From assembly GCF_910591885.1 (NCBI RefSeq), contig NC_063286.1, positions 4,154,001-4,218,000 on the forward strand: a DNA stretch of 64,000 bases. Reading direction: 5' to 3'. The position numbers and the translations under genes were made by a program. The notes under the pieces are model-generated. The model was not told the origin of the DNA. It searched no databases and saw nothing but the letters and a program-made list of their open reading frames with translations. This document shows, one piece after another, positions 33,288-45,841 of this stretch (its first letter is position 1; every line of letters begins with the position of its first letter). The DNA is from Bombus terrestris (lineage: Eukaryota > Arthropoda > Insecta > Hymenoptera > Apidae).

Positions 33288-34208
33288 CTTGGATTCTGTA
33301 GCTTCACTACGTAACGCTAAACTAGTAAGTAATAATTTCTCCATCGATAACGACGAATCTGAATTTTATTTGTCAGAAGCTAATACGAACTCTCTTCTTT
33401 ACGTGGAGCTATTAAAATCCTTCACTAGAATAGAACCATCGATACGATAGCTTGCCGATATTCGTCCTGAAATACTATGATGTTTTCCCAGGAGTACAGC
33501 GATATGACAGGACAATAAAACCTGAAAAATCACGGTGCAATCTCTGCTACGGAATGAATACACATATAGGTAGATACACGCAGGCTTTTACCACGTTACA
33601 CGATGATGGATGTATCGTTGGTAGGTAAGAATGGCCACAAATTAGAAAATGAAGGAAATTTGGGAAGAAAAGTAGAAGAGGAATTTTTATCTCCTCTGAT
33701 CTCTCCCTGTTAAACCTTCGTTCATCTAAAATTCATCTGGACGAGCCCAGGAGTGATATAAAAGGGAGATTCTTAAGTAGCCTCGTTAAATACACAGCGA
33801 CGGTATCGTCATTTTTATGTCACAAAATGTAAACCTACGCTTTATACAGACATCGATAGTCTATGTCGTTTGAACAGATATTATACGACTTATTCTAAAC
33901 CGAAACCTTTTAATCGAAGTAAAAACTGTCTGAATAAATGGATACGTTCGCCCTCCCAATTCTAAAGTTCTTCACTTTAATTTCGTAAAAACTCGCTGCT
34001 TCGAGGAACAATTTTACAGTCACAAAAAAAGGTACCTCAAGAGCTAATTATGCTGTAAGGTAATGTAATAATAATATGATTGCACTATGGAAGAAGTAGA
34101 ATATAATTGTTCTGCTAATACTATCAAGCCACTGAAGAGAACCAGACAAACTGCAGTGTTGTCAACAAACTAAACGAACGTTTTCCGATTTAGACGTATC
34201 AGAACGAA
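33288..34208 (+). repeat. Segmental duplication 2, left arm, second copy
   Basis: Copy of 22059-22978. It contains the second version of the terminal-exon-like segment (33302-33450), whose acceptor reads TTCTGTAG. Close identity ends at about 34208, after which the two copies diverge. Confidence 0.85.
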
Positions 34209-34672
34209 ACACGTTGTCTCGTTCCTGACTTTTCCTGATTGAAGAAGCTTAAAACGGAAGTAGGGATTGAGATTGTAAGAAGCTAAAAACAGAGATTGTT
34301 ATATAAAAGAACGAGGATCAGACTTGTCTAGCTGAAGCGAGTTAATCTGTGCAGTCTGTTATATTATTATCATTCAGTACTGTTAAGCTGTGTGTCTGCG
34401 ATAGTACTATCTATTTCTGCCATGCTTGAGCGGAGGTTGAAGGCTTTCGAGCCTGAAAGCTCAGCCAGCTCACTACTAAGAAACCGTAAGAAAACTTCTA
34501 CCTTTTCTATCTCAGCTACTCGATGTAACTTTATAATGGGCAATCTCTGGCCAATATATCATTATATAACTCTTTTAACTCGATATTTTTATACATCACA
34601 TTTCTTGATTGCATCAATTTCTACATTCTACAAACTTCGCATAACGTACTATACCGAAGAGTATTTCAGCTT
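34209..34672 (-). repeat. LRR gene 3' flank, copy c
   Basis: Downstream region of pseudogene c, related to 22979-23429 and 28539-29154 (shared TTGTCTAGCTGAAGCGA and GCATCAATTTCTACATTCT). Confidence 0.6.
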
Positions 34673-35633
34673 CACATAAACGTAACGGACAAATTTGAAG
34701 TCCTCTCATTCATGTCAGTTAATGTATTGTTCGCAAAATTTAAGATTTTCAGCGTTGGAAGTCCTCCAAATGCATCAGATTGCATTGTAGAGATGTTGTT
34801 ATCAACATGATTTTGAAAATGTAAAATGGACAGTGCATCGAACACTCCAGAGTCAACATGGGTCAGTATGACCCAACTGAATTAGGTTCGAGAACGATCC
34901 TAGCTCGATGCTGGCTATCTGATCGCGCTACAGGTACAAAAAAGATTGTACCGACCAATTGTTTGAAATTATTCTTAGAGACGCTAGTCAATTCATTCTT
35001 TTGAAAATAAAGAGATCTGTCAATTTGGGCGATCCTTGTAGGGCTCCTGGCTGAATCAAAATTAGTTCATTGCTAGTGATTCTATTATCGCTTAATTCAA
35101 GGAACAGCAACGACAAAGATATTCCTGAAAACGAGTGTCTGTTGATCGATTCGATATCATTGAATGCCAAACCGAACCACAACAAATATGGTGGACAGCG
35201 GACGAATCTTGGGATATCTCGTTGATCTTATTGAAGGTTAGACACGGCGAATGCAATTGCTTCAGTTCTCAGAACAGATTCGGTGACAGCGGTATAACGT
35301 TACTGTCTAGGTCTAGCCGTTCCAATCTTTCCAGTCCATTAAACGATTATTTTACTTCGCGAACTTCTTTCCCACGGAGATCTTGTTACCCAGACCAACG
35401 ATCAGCCTGATGGCCAATATATTTTTGAAAGTGTTTTCTCGAATAGCCACCAGGTTGAAACCGCAAACCTCTTATTCTGGGAAAAATTCTTTTTAGATGA
35501 CGTCTACCAGAGTTCTCCTTTTTATCACATACTTCGAGCGTATCTGTTTGTCTGCACGTCGATCATCCACCGATCAAACGATCGGCGAAAACAGTAACAC
35601 GGTCGACAAAACAGACAGAAGGAATTGAAACAT
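34673..35633 (-). pseudogene. LRR gene pseudogene c
   Basis: Start codon kept at 35631-35633 with an intact-looking signal peptide (MFQFLLSVLSTVLLFSPIV), then TGA exactly where the intact gene has the CGA arginine codon of VRSEE. Downstream, LRR segments are recognisable in several frames (for example FNDIESINRHSFSGIS, ITSNELILIQPGALQGS), with frameshifts and small deletions between them. The end of the reading frame lies near 34673. This is the copy that was almost entirely deleted at 23430-23610. Confidence 0.8.
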
Positions 35634-35677
35634 CGTAAGACCGAATTTTTGTGCGACAGACGAAGCGATTGACGACT

Positions 35678-35691
35678 GGATCGTGACTGAC
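35678..35691 (-). promoter_or_regulatory. Relic initiator of pseudogene c
   Basis: GTCAGTCACGATCC on the minus strand, identical to the sites upstream of pseudogene b and of the intact gene, at the same distance from the start codon. Confidence 0.5.
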
Positions 35692-36737
35692 ATCTCGTTC
35701 TGTCACATCATATTTCTAAATATATTGTTCACGATCATGAAGAACCCGTTAGAAAAATATATTTTCTAGCGGCGTAAATTAAGATGGCACGTAAGTTGAG
35801 GCACGGTTGTTCGTATTAAAATGATACTCATGCGATGATATAATGCACATGAATAGGAAGGAATTTAACATTATTGCGATGAGAACGAAATATACGAATT
35901 CTTCACGTTCGCATAAATTTTCAACCAGATTCAGTTATTTAGCCGGCTTTTCGGAATATTCTGTACAATTAACCTAAAATTTTCTCAATCACCTTACAGA
36001 AACAAAACTCAAAACAGCTGTTGGATATCAATAATACAACTTTAATAATTTAATATCATGTTTCTATAGCATTACAAACGTTTCTGCGTATTCTAAATCG
36101 TCATCTTTCATAAATTATATCATTCCAACTAATTAATTAATATGTATGATCTGATCAGGTATCAAATTTTGAACGTAATCAGCAGGGATACTACGAACAG
36201 AGATGTATGCTCCATGCTGTTTGTTGATCATAGATGATTCTTCATCTTGGCAATGTCAATCTTATTCCTATCCGCTCGGTTCGTAAATTACAACGCCAAA
36301 AAGAAATGTCCGATAATGTCGTTCGGTGTCTGGCTTAGTACGAGGATGTCGATCATAATGATTGATCGCCGATGAAAAAGCAGCAGAAAAGTTGACTGTG
36401 TTTTATTTTACTCGGTCTCGACATCGTCGCTCGTTTGTCTTTCCGTGCATTAGCATGGAAAACCGACGACCCCTTCTGTGCAACTGTTTGTTTGCCTGGC
36501 AAATTCTGTCGTCGACAGGTGCTGCTACGTAGTACCCACGCGACTGCCGTAATAGACAGTCCTGTCCTGTCTCGCGCGTGCGGCCATATTTACACAAGCG
36601 ATTCGTTCGTACCGTCGGGACAACGAATAATTTTGCGTTATGTCGGTCGATTATTTGAACGCGTTAATTGGTCTACTTGGGCGCGTTTTGTTCGACGATT
36701 AATTGAGCGCGATAATTGCACAGGGTGATCAAATGGA
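35692..36737. repeat. LRR upstream flank, diverged copy
   Basis: Counterpart of 23611-24390, clearly related but with many substitutions and small indels. No gene called. It includes a less AT-rich stretch at 36420-36620. Confidence 0.5.
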
Positions 36738-39700
36738 GTGACTGTGTAGTTGTCTGTTAACGTGGCTTGTCCGGCTTACTCGTATCGATTACTCGTACCA
36801 CGTGTAATTCCATCGATGTTTCAATTTTTTATTGGCAATGATATATGGAAGTTTCTTTTCTGTTTCTAATATTTAAAATGAAGTAATCTTTTGAAATGTA
36901 GTTAAAGATTAGATTCAAATTTTTTGTTAGTTATGAGTCTTAGGATGCATTAATATTTTATAATATTATGGAATACAATGTAACTTGAAGATTCGATATC
37001 CGTTCATATTTTATTTCAACTATTTATACTCGAAACTATTTTATTTCATTGATACAGTTTAACATCGATGTCAAATGGTTTATTTATAACAATTACTATC
37101 CTTCTTTCTTTCGAATATACAAAATTCTGGGTTATAGAGGATTAAACTAAATTTTCCAGATTTGCAAGTGTGACATATTAGGGCATTGTAGATATAACAA
37201 TGTTGATGAATATTGCAAGAATATTCAGTGAACACTTTAGTATCCTTGCGAGTTCAATCTTTTTCTTCGTTTAAGAATCGAAGTAAAAATAGGAAGATAC
37301 CATAATAATACTAGAAGAATCAGCTTGATATTATTACTTGAATATATATATAATTATGGAATAATATATATTGAATACATATAACTGAATTGTTACTTTA
37401 CATTTTACGCGTGCAATATATCTTTCACAACGGATTTTTATTTTTCTTCCGTAAATATAATACATAACTATTATTCCCGAATGTAATGCAATTATGGAAT
37501 ACATTTTCGAAAGCCTTTCTCCGGCGGGCAGAAAATATTTACAAATTAGGAGAATATTTCTTAAGCGAATAATATTTCAAAAAAGAAATTTTTCAAATCC
37601 AATAGCTTATTTTATCTGTCACGTTTATATCACCAACATACTGCCATCTTATAGAACATAATACTTCCGTTTAACGTATATCGTATTACCACTCTCGAGA
37701 GATCCCCTCTAAATCATGGCGCTTTTTTCCCTCGAGGTCGTTTCAACCTGAATTTTACATGTTTCAAGGGATTAAACAGCAAACGAAAGTTTCGGCTTGG
37801 CACAGAGGTTGCACACCTCAATATCTTCAGCGTCGTGAATTTTTCAGGAGAACTACCGAAGAACTTTAATTATAAAGGAGATAACGACAAGTGCCCGTGA
37901 TATCGGTGCTTTCATAGAAAATTCTTACGAGAAGAGGGGAAAAGAAACAGGAAACCTGATATTTTGCTCGATGGAACAACATTTCAAGCGTTAAAACTGA
38001 GTAAAAATGAGATGTATTTCGCAATCGCGCATAGTTACGTAAGAAATGCTTAACTACGTGTATGCACACAAATACACATATATATTAGCGTAAAATATGA
38101 ATGTGTATCGCGCCAATATGTTCCAAGTGCTAAAATCAGAGCACAGAGTCATTTGTTTGGAGAAATTGTAACGACCAAATATCGGTGAATTTGAATCTAC
38201 CATAAAATACATATAATACACGATGCTTCGTTAATAACTGGCATCTTAATATCTTCGTACATATGCTTGAACGTATGAAAGACGATGAAAGGAAAAAGTT
38301 GGGTGGGAAGATTCTGTTCGTACATTTCTCCGAAGGGATTCGACAAAACGGAACGTCGTCTTTAACTCTTTAGATGGAACGATGCGTCAAGCTGAGATAT
38401 ATTCTTCGCTAGAATATTGCAACATTTTCTCGTGAAATTGTATTCAAATCTTCCGAGAAATGTTGGTTCGTCGAGACGTCGAGTTTCGATTGGCACGGCG
38501 AGGTGTTTGACGAATACTCGACGAACGTGCTTGAGAAAGTCTTGTAATTTAGTTAAGAATTAATTTGCTTCGCTTTAGTTTATCAGTCTTGCCCAATTAT
38601 TTCTTTTTCTTCATATAATAGAAAATTGTAAGCAGAATACAATAATCTACTTGTATATAGTATGGCAACACAGTCACATTAATAATAATTTCTGTCTAAA
38701 TATAACCGCGGGGACTCTTGAGAATGCACTGTTATCTCTAAAGAAGATTAGATGTAAGAGAAAATGATGGAGAACAAGGTGCTATGAACTAAGAAGTAAA
38801 TCCTTAGCCAATTCTCCTTCACAATATAATGGAACGTTAAAAACGGAATTTCACAATATCATGTATAATAATTGAAAGAAAGATTGCAGATAAATAATCG
38901 TATTAACGCAAACGTAGCCTTTAATAAACTAAATTAAAAATACAACTTATTTGGATGACACATTGTCTTTCTCAGTTGCACGATTTGCTGTATATATTGA
39001 CGCCATAGGTCCGATGTGTCGGATTGGAAATAGTAAACAGCGCCACAACCCTTCGTCCTCCTTCGTAGCCCCTGCTACGTTTCGAGTCGAAGTTTTGGAC
39101 GTATTATCGTGGAGATTGAATCTGTGCAGATTATTCGGGCATCTTCGGCCGAAATGTGGCAACGGTGTCGCAGCATGTTCTCCATCACAAAAGCGCTCCG
39201 TACCATCGACCGCAAAGAAGGAAAGGAAACTGTTCGGATTTCTGTCCAGAGTTGTGTGTCTTCGCGTGTTTCATAACACAATTCGTGGCATGAGACAGGC
39301 ACAGGAAATGATACGAAGGGAAAGAGACATATATATTTGAAACGACGAATGAAGACGCTCTCGAGCATCGCGACGCCAACTCCGCGAAATTACTACTACG
39401 CTTTATTATCGTTTTGTGAGAAACTGGATGCGCAAAATATTCGAGATGTTACTTGGACTGGTAGCTGTGATTCTTGAGAGAAATTCTTACTTTGGTGTAT
39501 TATATTAATTAAAGTTACGAGTATCGATATCGACGAGAATGTGCATAGTGTCATAGTATACTTTCCAGTTATTTTTATCAGTTTCTTATTGTTATTTTTT
39601 TGTTATTTTTATTAGTGTCCTAAGATATGCCAAGGTTTCAGATTATCGGTGTAGAATATATTGTAGTTCTTTTTACTTTATTTTTATCCGCTTCTTGAGA

Positions 39701-40886
39701 TTCAGTTGTAATCATTTCCTTCGTTAGCCAAAATCGGCCATTTGATTTAAGACCAAGATCTAATATCAACAAATTCATACGTATCAATTAAAGAATATGA
39801 CAAAAATAGAAAAAAGATACATACGACGTTCTATCAACGACAGCAACTAATTATGGAAATAAGAAAAAACGGTATGGACAGGATTTTTAAAAAGTTATAG
39901 AGATTAAAATAACGCCATTGCGACTGGTCCAGACAACTGTTTAACTCGGCTAGTCAATACGGGCGGATGAAGCAATTGTCGTACGAGAGAGTGTCGAAGT
40001 GGAAGGACCATGCGTTATCATTATGATATCATTGCGTCTGATCCAATCTACTTAATATTGTAATGGCGGTGTAAGCTTGATTAAATCAGAGTTAGGACAA
40101 GCGAGACGAACCGGTTACAAGGTCGTCGAGTTTCTCACTAATTTCTCACACTGGAGAAAGTACGTATTTAACTGAAAATAGTACTGGAGCTCGATAATTG
40201 CAAATTTTTTACAGCATCTGGGATGCTTATGGAGTACGTAAAAATTTTTTAAATTACGTATTTGTGTACATTTTTGAGACGTCGATGGAAATTTTGGTTT
40301 TTTGGCAATTTTTGTTAGAAGCCATTCGAATTCTATGTATAAGCCATTTATGCTATTAGTTCCCAGCGTTTTTCTCGTAAACGATAAGCTTGAGGGAAAA
40401 AATGAAAGAGAAAAAAGACGAATGGTTCAAGATGAGCTACATATCCAGGATAATATTCTCGCATCGAGCAAGCAGAATAGAACAGATGCAAATTAAAGAA
40501 CGAAGGAAGCTTGGAACAAAAGAAAAGAGGGTGATTTTTATTTCCTGTGTGAAACTCCCTTTTTATCCAACATTCATCTCGACAAGCAGAGGAATAATAT
40601 AAAAGACAGTTTCTTAAGTGGCATCCTTAAATATACAACAACTCTATCGCCATTTTTATCTCATAAAATGTAAATTACATTTTACGCGACATCAACGGCT
40701 TATATTAGACGATATATTAAAAAACGAAAATTTTTAATCGAAACAAGGACTATTAAAGTAACTGAATACATTATCTTCTCCAATTCCACAAATTTGTTGA
40801 TTCGAATTTTGTAACAACATGATATCCTCGTTGTTTCTAGATAGGACAATTTTACATGCATAAAAAGAAATACCTCGACAGTTATA
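36738..40886 (+). repeat. Segmental duplication 2, right arm, second copy
   Basis: Copy of 24391-28538. Differences are scattered (for example CGCGGGATTCCC against CGAGAGATCCCC near 37700). Homology stops at CAGTTATA near 40886, where the sequence changes to an unrelated AT-rich stretch, while copy 1 continues into an LRR 3' flank. Confidence 0.85.
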
Positions 40887-43212
40887 TATAGAAGAATAAA
40901 ATTTAGTGAAAAAATTCCAAATAACGAGAAGTGGATATTATTGTGTCCTTGAATATAAATTTTGTTTTGGGTTACAAGGTCTAGAAACAAAAGAGCTATA
41001 AGTAGATTTCTATAGCTGTTTCTTGTAATCTTCAGCTACAGCTACACACCAAGGTTAACTTTTTAATAATGTCCTTTGCTACAATTATATGAACGTGCTC
41101 GCTATTCTTATTGTATTGTAAGAGTGTAATAGTGAGGATCAGCACACACTATACTTATACCTATACTTATTTCAATATATTTTTCTATTACTAATTCATC
41201 CACTCGTTGCTGTATCAGTGACCCTCAACATCTTGAACCAGATATTAACCTCTACATGATTTAGGAAGTTCCTAACTATTTCTCAGGTAATTTCGCTTTT
41301 TGTAATTGTCCTAATACTTACGAAAAAGTAAAGTACTCGTTATACAGCATATTTAATGGATAAAACAGATCTTTACATAGATCCCATTTCTTCAGTCGTA
41401 GTTATCAAAATCTAAGTGTTTATCAACATTCTAGCGATAATGATCGAAGATAAGACGAAACTGAATTCATAGTATCGGCCCGTCAAATTCAAGCGTCGTA
41501 GAAACGGCATTTCGTATACAGCAACCTAATAATTTCACGCTTCTCAAACGGTCTAACGCACGACCACGCTCGGTGTTCCTGTCACGTTCCACAGCTGTTC
41601 TCAGATGCGTGGTGAATGCGTTTTTGCCGCCACTGAATCGCCGTTGTAAATCAAACCCGAGGTGTTTCTGCCGCTCCCCCTGTCGTTCTAGGTACACCGT
41701 GTACCCAAGCAGCGACGGGACTCGCACAAGTATCTGTTTCTTGAAACGATACACACGAGTGTAATGTCGCGCGACCGCTCAAAAACCGCACTTTTACCGG
41801 CGCCACTTGTATTGATTCAATGGCCGCCTACTAACCGCTACGATTCTAACGCGAGTCCTTGTAATGAATATCGCGTCTCGTGCTAAAGATGACATGTCGT
41901 TGGAGCAGTTGACAAGTACAAACGAAGCTCATACGAACTTTTGTCTTGATACGAATGGATTTCTCAATCGTAATCGAGCAGCTTTCTGAGAAAGATAAGA
42001 CGATAAGTATAAATCTACCTAATCTAAAATTAGCTACGTTTAGGATCCTAAAGAACCTTTACAAAATGAATGAATATTGTATAATAACTCAATCAGTTGA
42101 GTGGGAAATGTATGTAGTACACGTATGTATTGCATGTATGTGCATTTATTTCTTGAGAAAACTTTTCAAATAACGGCGAGAAGAATTAATATCAAAATTA
42201 ATGTAACACAATTGGGAGTGAAACTTGTATGAAAGAAATCAGAATGGAAGCAATGAGGAAAGCAAGCCTCTAACCACATGTGAACAATTTTTACAAAATT
42301 TCTGTAAAACTTTATGAATTTAAATTAGTTGTTTTGACTAGTATATAGTTTCTAGCGTAAACTTTCTGCATAGTTGAGGTTATTTGCATTATTTGGGTAA
42401 TTTTGAGAATGACTGGGCAAAGGATTGAATATTGAATTAGCAAACAGAGTTAGGATATTGAGATGGCTTCGTTAATCATTGTTGTTTAATTTAAGGAATT
42501 TTCCTTTCAGAATCTACAAACAATGCTTCATTGTTCATTGTTCTGGCGCTTTATAAATTCCCGGTATGTGTGTTATTTCTAAAGAATCGTGTGTCTATCG
42601 TGCAAGAAACGTTCAGTGAAATGTCAACCTTAGACGTGTACGTGGTACGAGTGTAGCCTGCTGAATGATTGATTCCATTGCGTCAAGATTGATCAGAGTT
42701 TATGTGCGAAGGTTGCAATCTTGACAAATTGCCTGTCCTTGATACGAAGGTAGCTACTGGCGTGAACTTTCTTCCAGATTTTTGCGACAAGCACTCACCA
42801 AAATTTTGTTACGTGTCACGTAAAGCAGAGAAGATCCAGATTGACGTTGATATCATTTGGAAATTCCCTTCTTACGTATCTCAGTTGTTTCTTTCTATTG
42901 CAACTAAATTTCAATACCTAACCTAATATTTCAATACTCCGGCGTATTTTTCCTTTTGTTTCTTTAAGTTCTAGCCAATTTTAGTGTTTTCCATACACAC
43001 CTACATTTTAATACTTTTATACAAACTTTTATTTGCGGCATTGCACTTAGTTCAACATTTTGCAAACTACTTTTCTTTCCAAATAAACCCTATCCTCCAT
43101 TTTCTTCTCTATGGAGGATTGCAAATATTTTCCTGTACAATTATTCTATTTGCTTAACTATACTGTATTTTTTAAACATGTGTACATGTTTTGTGTACAT
43201 AATTGTACATTC
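40887..43212. other. Intergenic, no gene supported
   Basis: The stretch 41460-41860 is markedly less AT-rich and keeps a 95-codon minus-strand frame open without an ATG start. It could be a promoter or an untranslated exon. Near 41120-41235 a segment ending GACCCTCAACATC resembles an LTR edge but has no clear partner. The rest is AT-rich and unremarkable. Confidence 0.35.
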
Positions 43213-43313
43213 TATTGAGTTGGCAACTAAGTGATGGCGGATTTTGCCAACCTAACCCCAACCTAACCTCACCTAATGACAAAATCCGCAATTACTTGGT
43301 TGCCAACCCAATA
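43213..43313. mobile_element. Hairpin MITE with CCTAAC insert in the loop
   Basis: Tips TATTGAGTTGGCAAC and TTGCCAACCCAATA. The left arm is cut after GGATTTTGCC and followed by AACCTAACCCCAACCTAACC before the right half resumes, making it about 16 bases longer than other copies. Confidence 0.75.
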
Positions 43314-44356
43314 TCAGAAGATGTAAATCCTGCATCTTCAAAATCCAGCACGAATGTTTTATGTACTAAAATATTCAAGGAAAAGTGGATGAAGGCTGAG
43401 AATACGAAGTTGGATCAATTTAGTAGAAAGTCGTTCTCGTCCAGCCATTAACTCTTGTCGACAGCCTTTTCCATTTCCACGTACTTTTCCATCTTGGATT
43501 TGGAATTTTTACAAGGCAGCGCTTCCACAGCTACTTCACTATTCTGATTCCAATATTTTTCTTGAAAGCTTCCTCCCATCTCATTATCTCTTCCTTTTCC
43601 TAACACAAGTACAATTTTTTCTTAATCTGCAACGCACGTGACACAAACGTATCTGTACGAAGCCCGGACCTTTAGATTTTAATGTAACGAACAGTAATCG
43701 CCTTGCAGTTTGTAATTTCGTATTTTTCTGTGATTCTACGGATTAACAAAAATAATAAGAAAAAAAATTCATTATTTTTGGAATACGCAGGAGATTTCGA
43801 AATTTGTAGGAAATGAAAGTTGTCTGAAAAATGTGGCGTCCATTTTGGCTGATAAAATAGTGACACTTTTTCTCGCGCGTATTTCACGTTGAGCAGCGTG
43901 CGCGTTTAAAACGCAACGCTTGACCCACGCGTGCTGCACTCTCTTGTTGCACGCTGATAACGCCAGAAAGAACAACGACCGACAGAAGTTTCCACTTATC
44001 TAATGTCGGCCAGCGAGATTAACGAGAATCGCGTACATCTGACACCACATAACACGAATTCCACTTAAAAACCGAGCAAATAAAAATAAGATTTCTTTGA
44101 ACTGAAATGAATCTGGATTAGATAACTGAAAAAAATCGGCAATCGCATTTAACTTTGTTCTTGTCAGGTCTTAAGACGTTTCAGATGTTATAAGCATTTA
44201 CATAGTTTCGCTGTCAATACTATACGTTATTTGATAGGTTTTAAAAATACACCATTGAATTTAAAATAATAGTAAGAATTTAGAATAATTCTCCAAACAA
44301 TATCCTGAATTAAGCTTAATTTAATTCTTTTCTGACAGTGAGAAAATTTTGCTTCT
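43314..44356. other. Intergenic, no gene supported
   Basis: AT-rich, with short open frames only. Confidence 0.35.
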
Positions 44357-44440
44357 TACTGCTTGGCAACTAAGTGATTGCGGATTTTGTCAATACCACC
44401 TAATGACAAAATCCGAAACCACTTAGTTTCCAACCTAATA
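44357..44440. mobile_element. Mariner-type hairpin MITE
   Basis: Left part TACTGCTTGGCAACTAAG and right part CCAACCTAATA, loop ACCACCTAAT. It lies 310 bases downstream of LRR gene 2. Arms are partly mismatched (AAATCCGAAACC). Confidence 0.75.
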
Positions 44441-44682
44441 TTTTCAGCAATCCCTCATTAGGTTAAGTTTTACAAACATAATTTAATTGCAAACTAAATC
44501 AATTTAGACTTGAATTTTTCTTTCAGCTGTCTGAGAAGTTGTCAGACCTAGGACCCTATCAGAAAGTCAACACAATACAATATAATGGTATTGGTATTTT
44601 ACTATAACAATAAGAATTGATGAAATAAAGCCAGGACAAAGACAAGTTGGTCATTGATTTAACATGTACAACGTCACACTTC

Positions 44683-44688
44683 TTTATT
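44683..44688 (-). terminator. Polyadenylation signal of LRR gene 2
   Basis: TTTATT on the plus strand (AATAAA on the minus strand), 64-69 bases past the stop codon end. An equivalent signal is kept in the 3' flanks of pseudogene b and remnant a. Confidence 0.5.
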
Positions 44689-44751
44689 ACACCGATCTCT
44701 ACATTCTGCAAACTGCGTACAACACTCCGCATAGCAGAGAATAGCCTCGCC

Positions 44752-45783
44752 TTACGTATACAGAATAGTCAAACTGGTCAGTCCAAAGTCCTTTCTGTCT
44801 ACGTCAGTTAATTTATTGTTCGCCAGGATTAAGGTTTTCAGCGCTGAAAGGCCTGCAAATGCACCAGATTGCACTACAGCGATCTTGTTATCAGAGAGAT
44901 CCAACCTTTTCAAGTTGGACAGTCCATTGAACACTCCGGAGTCAACTCGGGTCAGCTGGTTCTTCCTCAGGTTCAATTGTTCCAACTGACTGAGATCTGA
45001 GAATGCTCCTGACTCGATACTTGCTATCTGATTGTGATCCAGGTTCAAAATCCTTAAACCAATCAGTCCTTTGAAATCGTTCTTGGACACGCTTGTCAAT
45101 TCATTCTCTTCGAGAAAGAGGCCGTCCAACTTGTGCAATCCCCGCAGCACTCCTGGCTGAATTGAGGTTAGTTTATTGTTCTCCAAGTGAAGGCGGGTCA
45201 ATTCTGGCATCTGGCTGAACGCTCCAGTGTCTATGCTGGTGATTTTATTGTCGTTTAACCAGAGGAACGTCAGCGACGAAGATAATCCTGAGAACGAGTC
45301 CTTGTTCACCGATTCGATGTCGTTGTGTCCCAAGTACAGCCACATCAAGTTGGACAGGTCAGCGAAAGTGTCTTTGGGTATCTCGCTGATCTTATTGAAG
45401 ATCAGAGATAGCGAATGCAATTGCTTCAGCTCTGAGAACAGATTCGGTGACAGAGGTATAACGTTGCTGTCTAGGTCCAGCCGTTCCAGTTTTTCCAATC
45501 CTTTGAACGACTTCTTTTTCACCACGGAGATTTTGTTACCCAGACCGAAGCTCAGCTTCGTGGTCGTTAGATTTTTGAAGGTGTCTTCTCGAATAGCTAA
45601 CAGGTTCAAGTCGTGAATCTGTAACGTTTCCTCGAATTCTTGTTGGCTGACGTCCATCAGGGTTCCCTTTTTGTCGCACACCTTGTACCCTTTTATCTGC
45701 CTGCAGGTCGGTTGTTCCTCCGATCGAACGATCGTGGAAAATAGTAAAACGATCGATAGAACGGACAGATACGATTTCAGCAT
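44752..45783 (-). CDS. Secreted leucine-rich repeat protein (LRR gene 2)
   Basis: A 343-residue protein from an ATG at 45781-45783. Residues 1-21 form a signal peptide (MLKSYLSVLSIVLLFSTIVRS, cleavage likely near S21). Cysteines C27 and C36 (CRQIKGYKVC) form a small N-terminal loop in the same place as in LRR gene 1. From about residue 70 onward come ten to eleven LRRs of 24 residues (for example LERLDLDSNVIP, LTRLHLENNKLT, LKRLDLSDNKIA), ending GLTSLTILYT. There is no cysteine-rich C-terminal cap, membrane segment or anchor, so it should be secreted and act by protein binding; partner and process are unknown. The frame is uninterrupted, in contrast to its three relatives at 23-36 kb. The initiator at 45835-45840 implies a 5' UTR of about 55 bases, and AATAAA follows 64 bases past the stop, so the gene is compact and probably intronless. 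Confidence 0.9.
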   Translation of the reverse strand: MLKSYLSVLSIVLLFSTIVRSEEQPTCRQIKGYKVCDKKGTLMDVSQQEFEETLQIHDLNLLAIREDTFKNLTTTKLSFGLGNKISVVKKKSFKGLEKLERLDLDSNVIPLSPNLFSELKQLHSLSLIFNKISEIPKDTFADLSNLMWLYLGHNDIESVNKDSFSGLSSSLTFLWLNDNKITSIDTGAFSQMPELTRLHLENNKLTSIQPGVLRGLHKLDGLFLEENELTSVSKNDFKGLIGLRILNLDHNQIASIESGAFSDLSQLEQLNLRKNQLTRVDSGVFNGLSNLKRLDLSDNKIAVVQSGAFAGLSALKTLILANNKLTDVDRKDFGLTSLTILYT

Positions 45784-45827
45784 TTTCAGATCGAGTTTTC
45801 ACGCACCAGGTTAAGTTATTAACGGTC

Positions 45828-45841
45828 GGATCGTGACTGAC
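45828..45841 (-). promoter_or_regulatory. Initiator-containing core promoter motif of LRR gene 2
   Basis: The minus strand reads GTCAGTCACGATCC, 45-58 bases upstream of the ATG. TCAGT(C/T) is the arthropod initiator consensus. About 30 bases further upstream is TGTATACGAG, a weak TATA-like site. The same 14 bases stand upstream of pseudogenes b and c although their surroundings have diverged. Confidence 0.5.

Noticed and set aside
41016..41235. Possible solo LTR (TGTTTC...CAACA)
   Set aside because: No target duplication and no second copy in the window; the ends are too short to be convincing.
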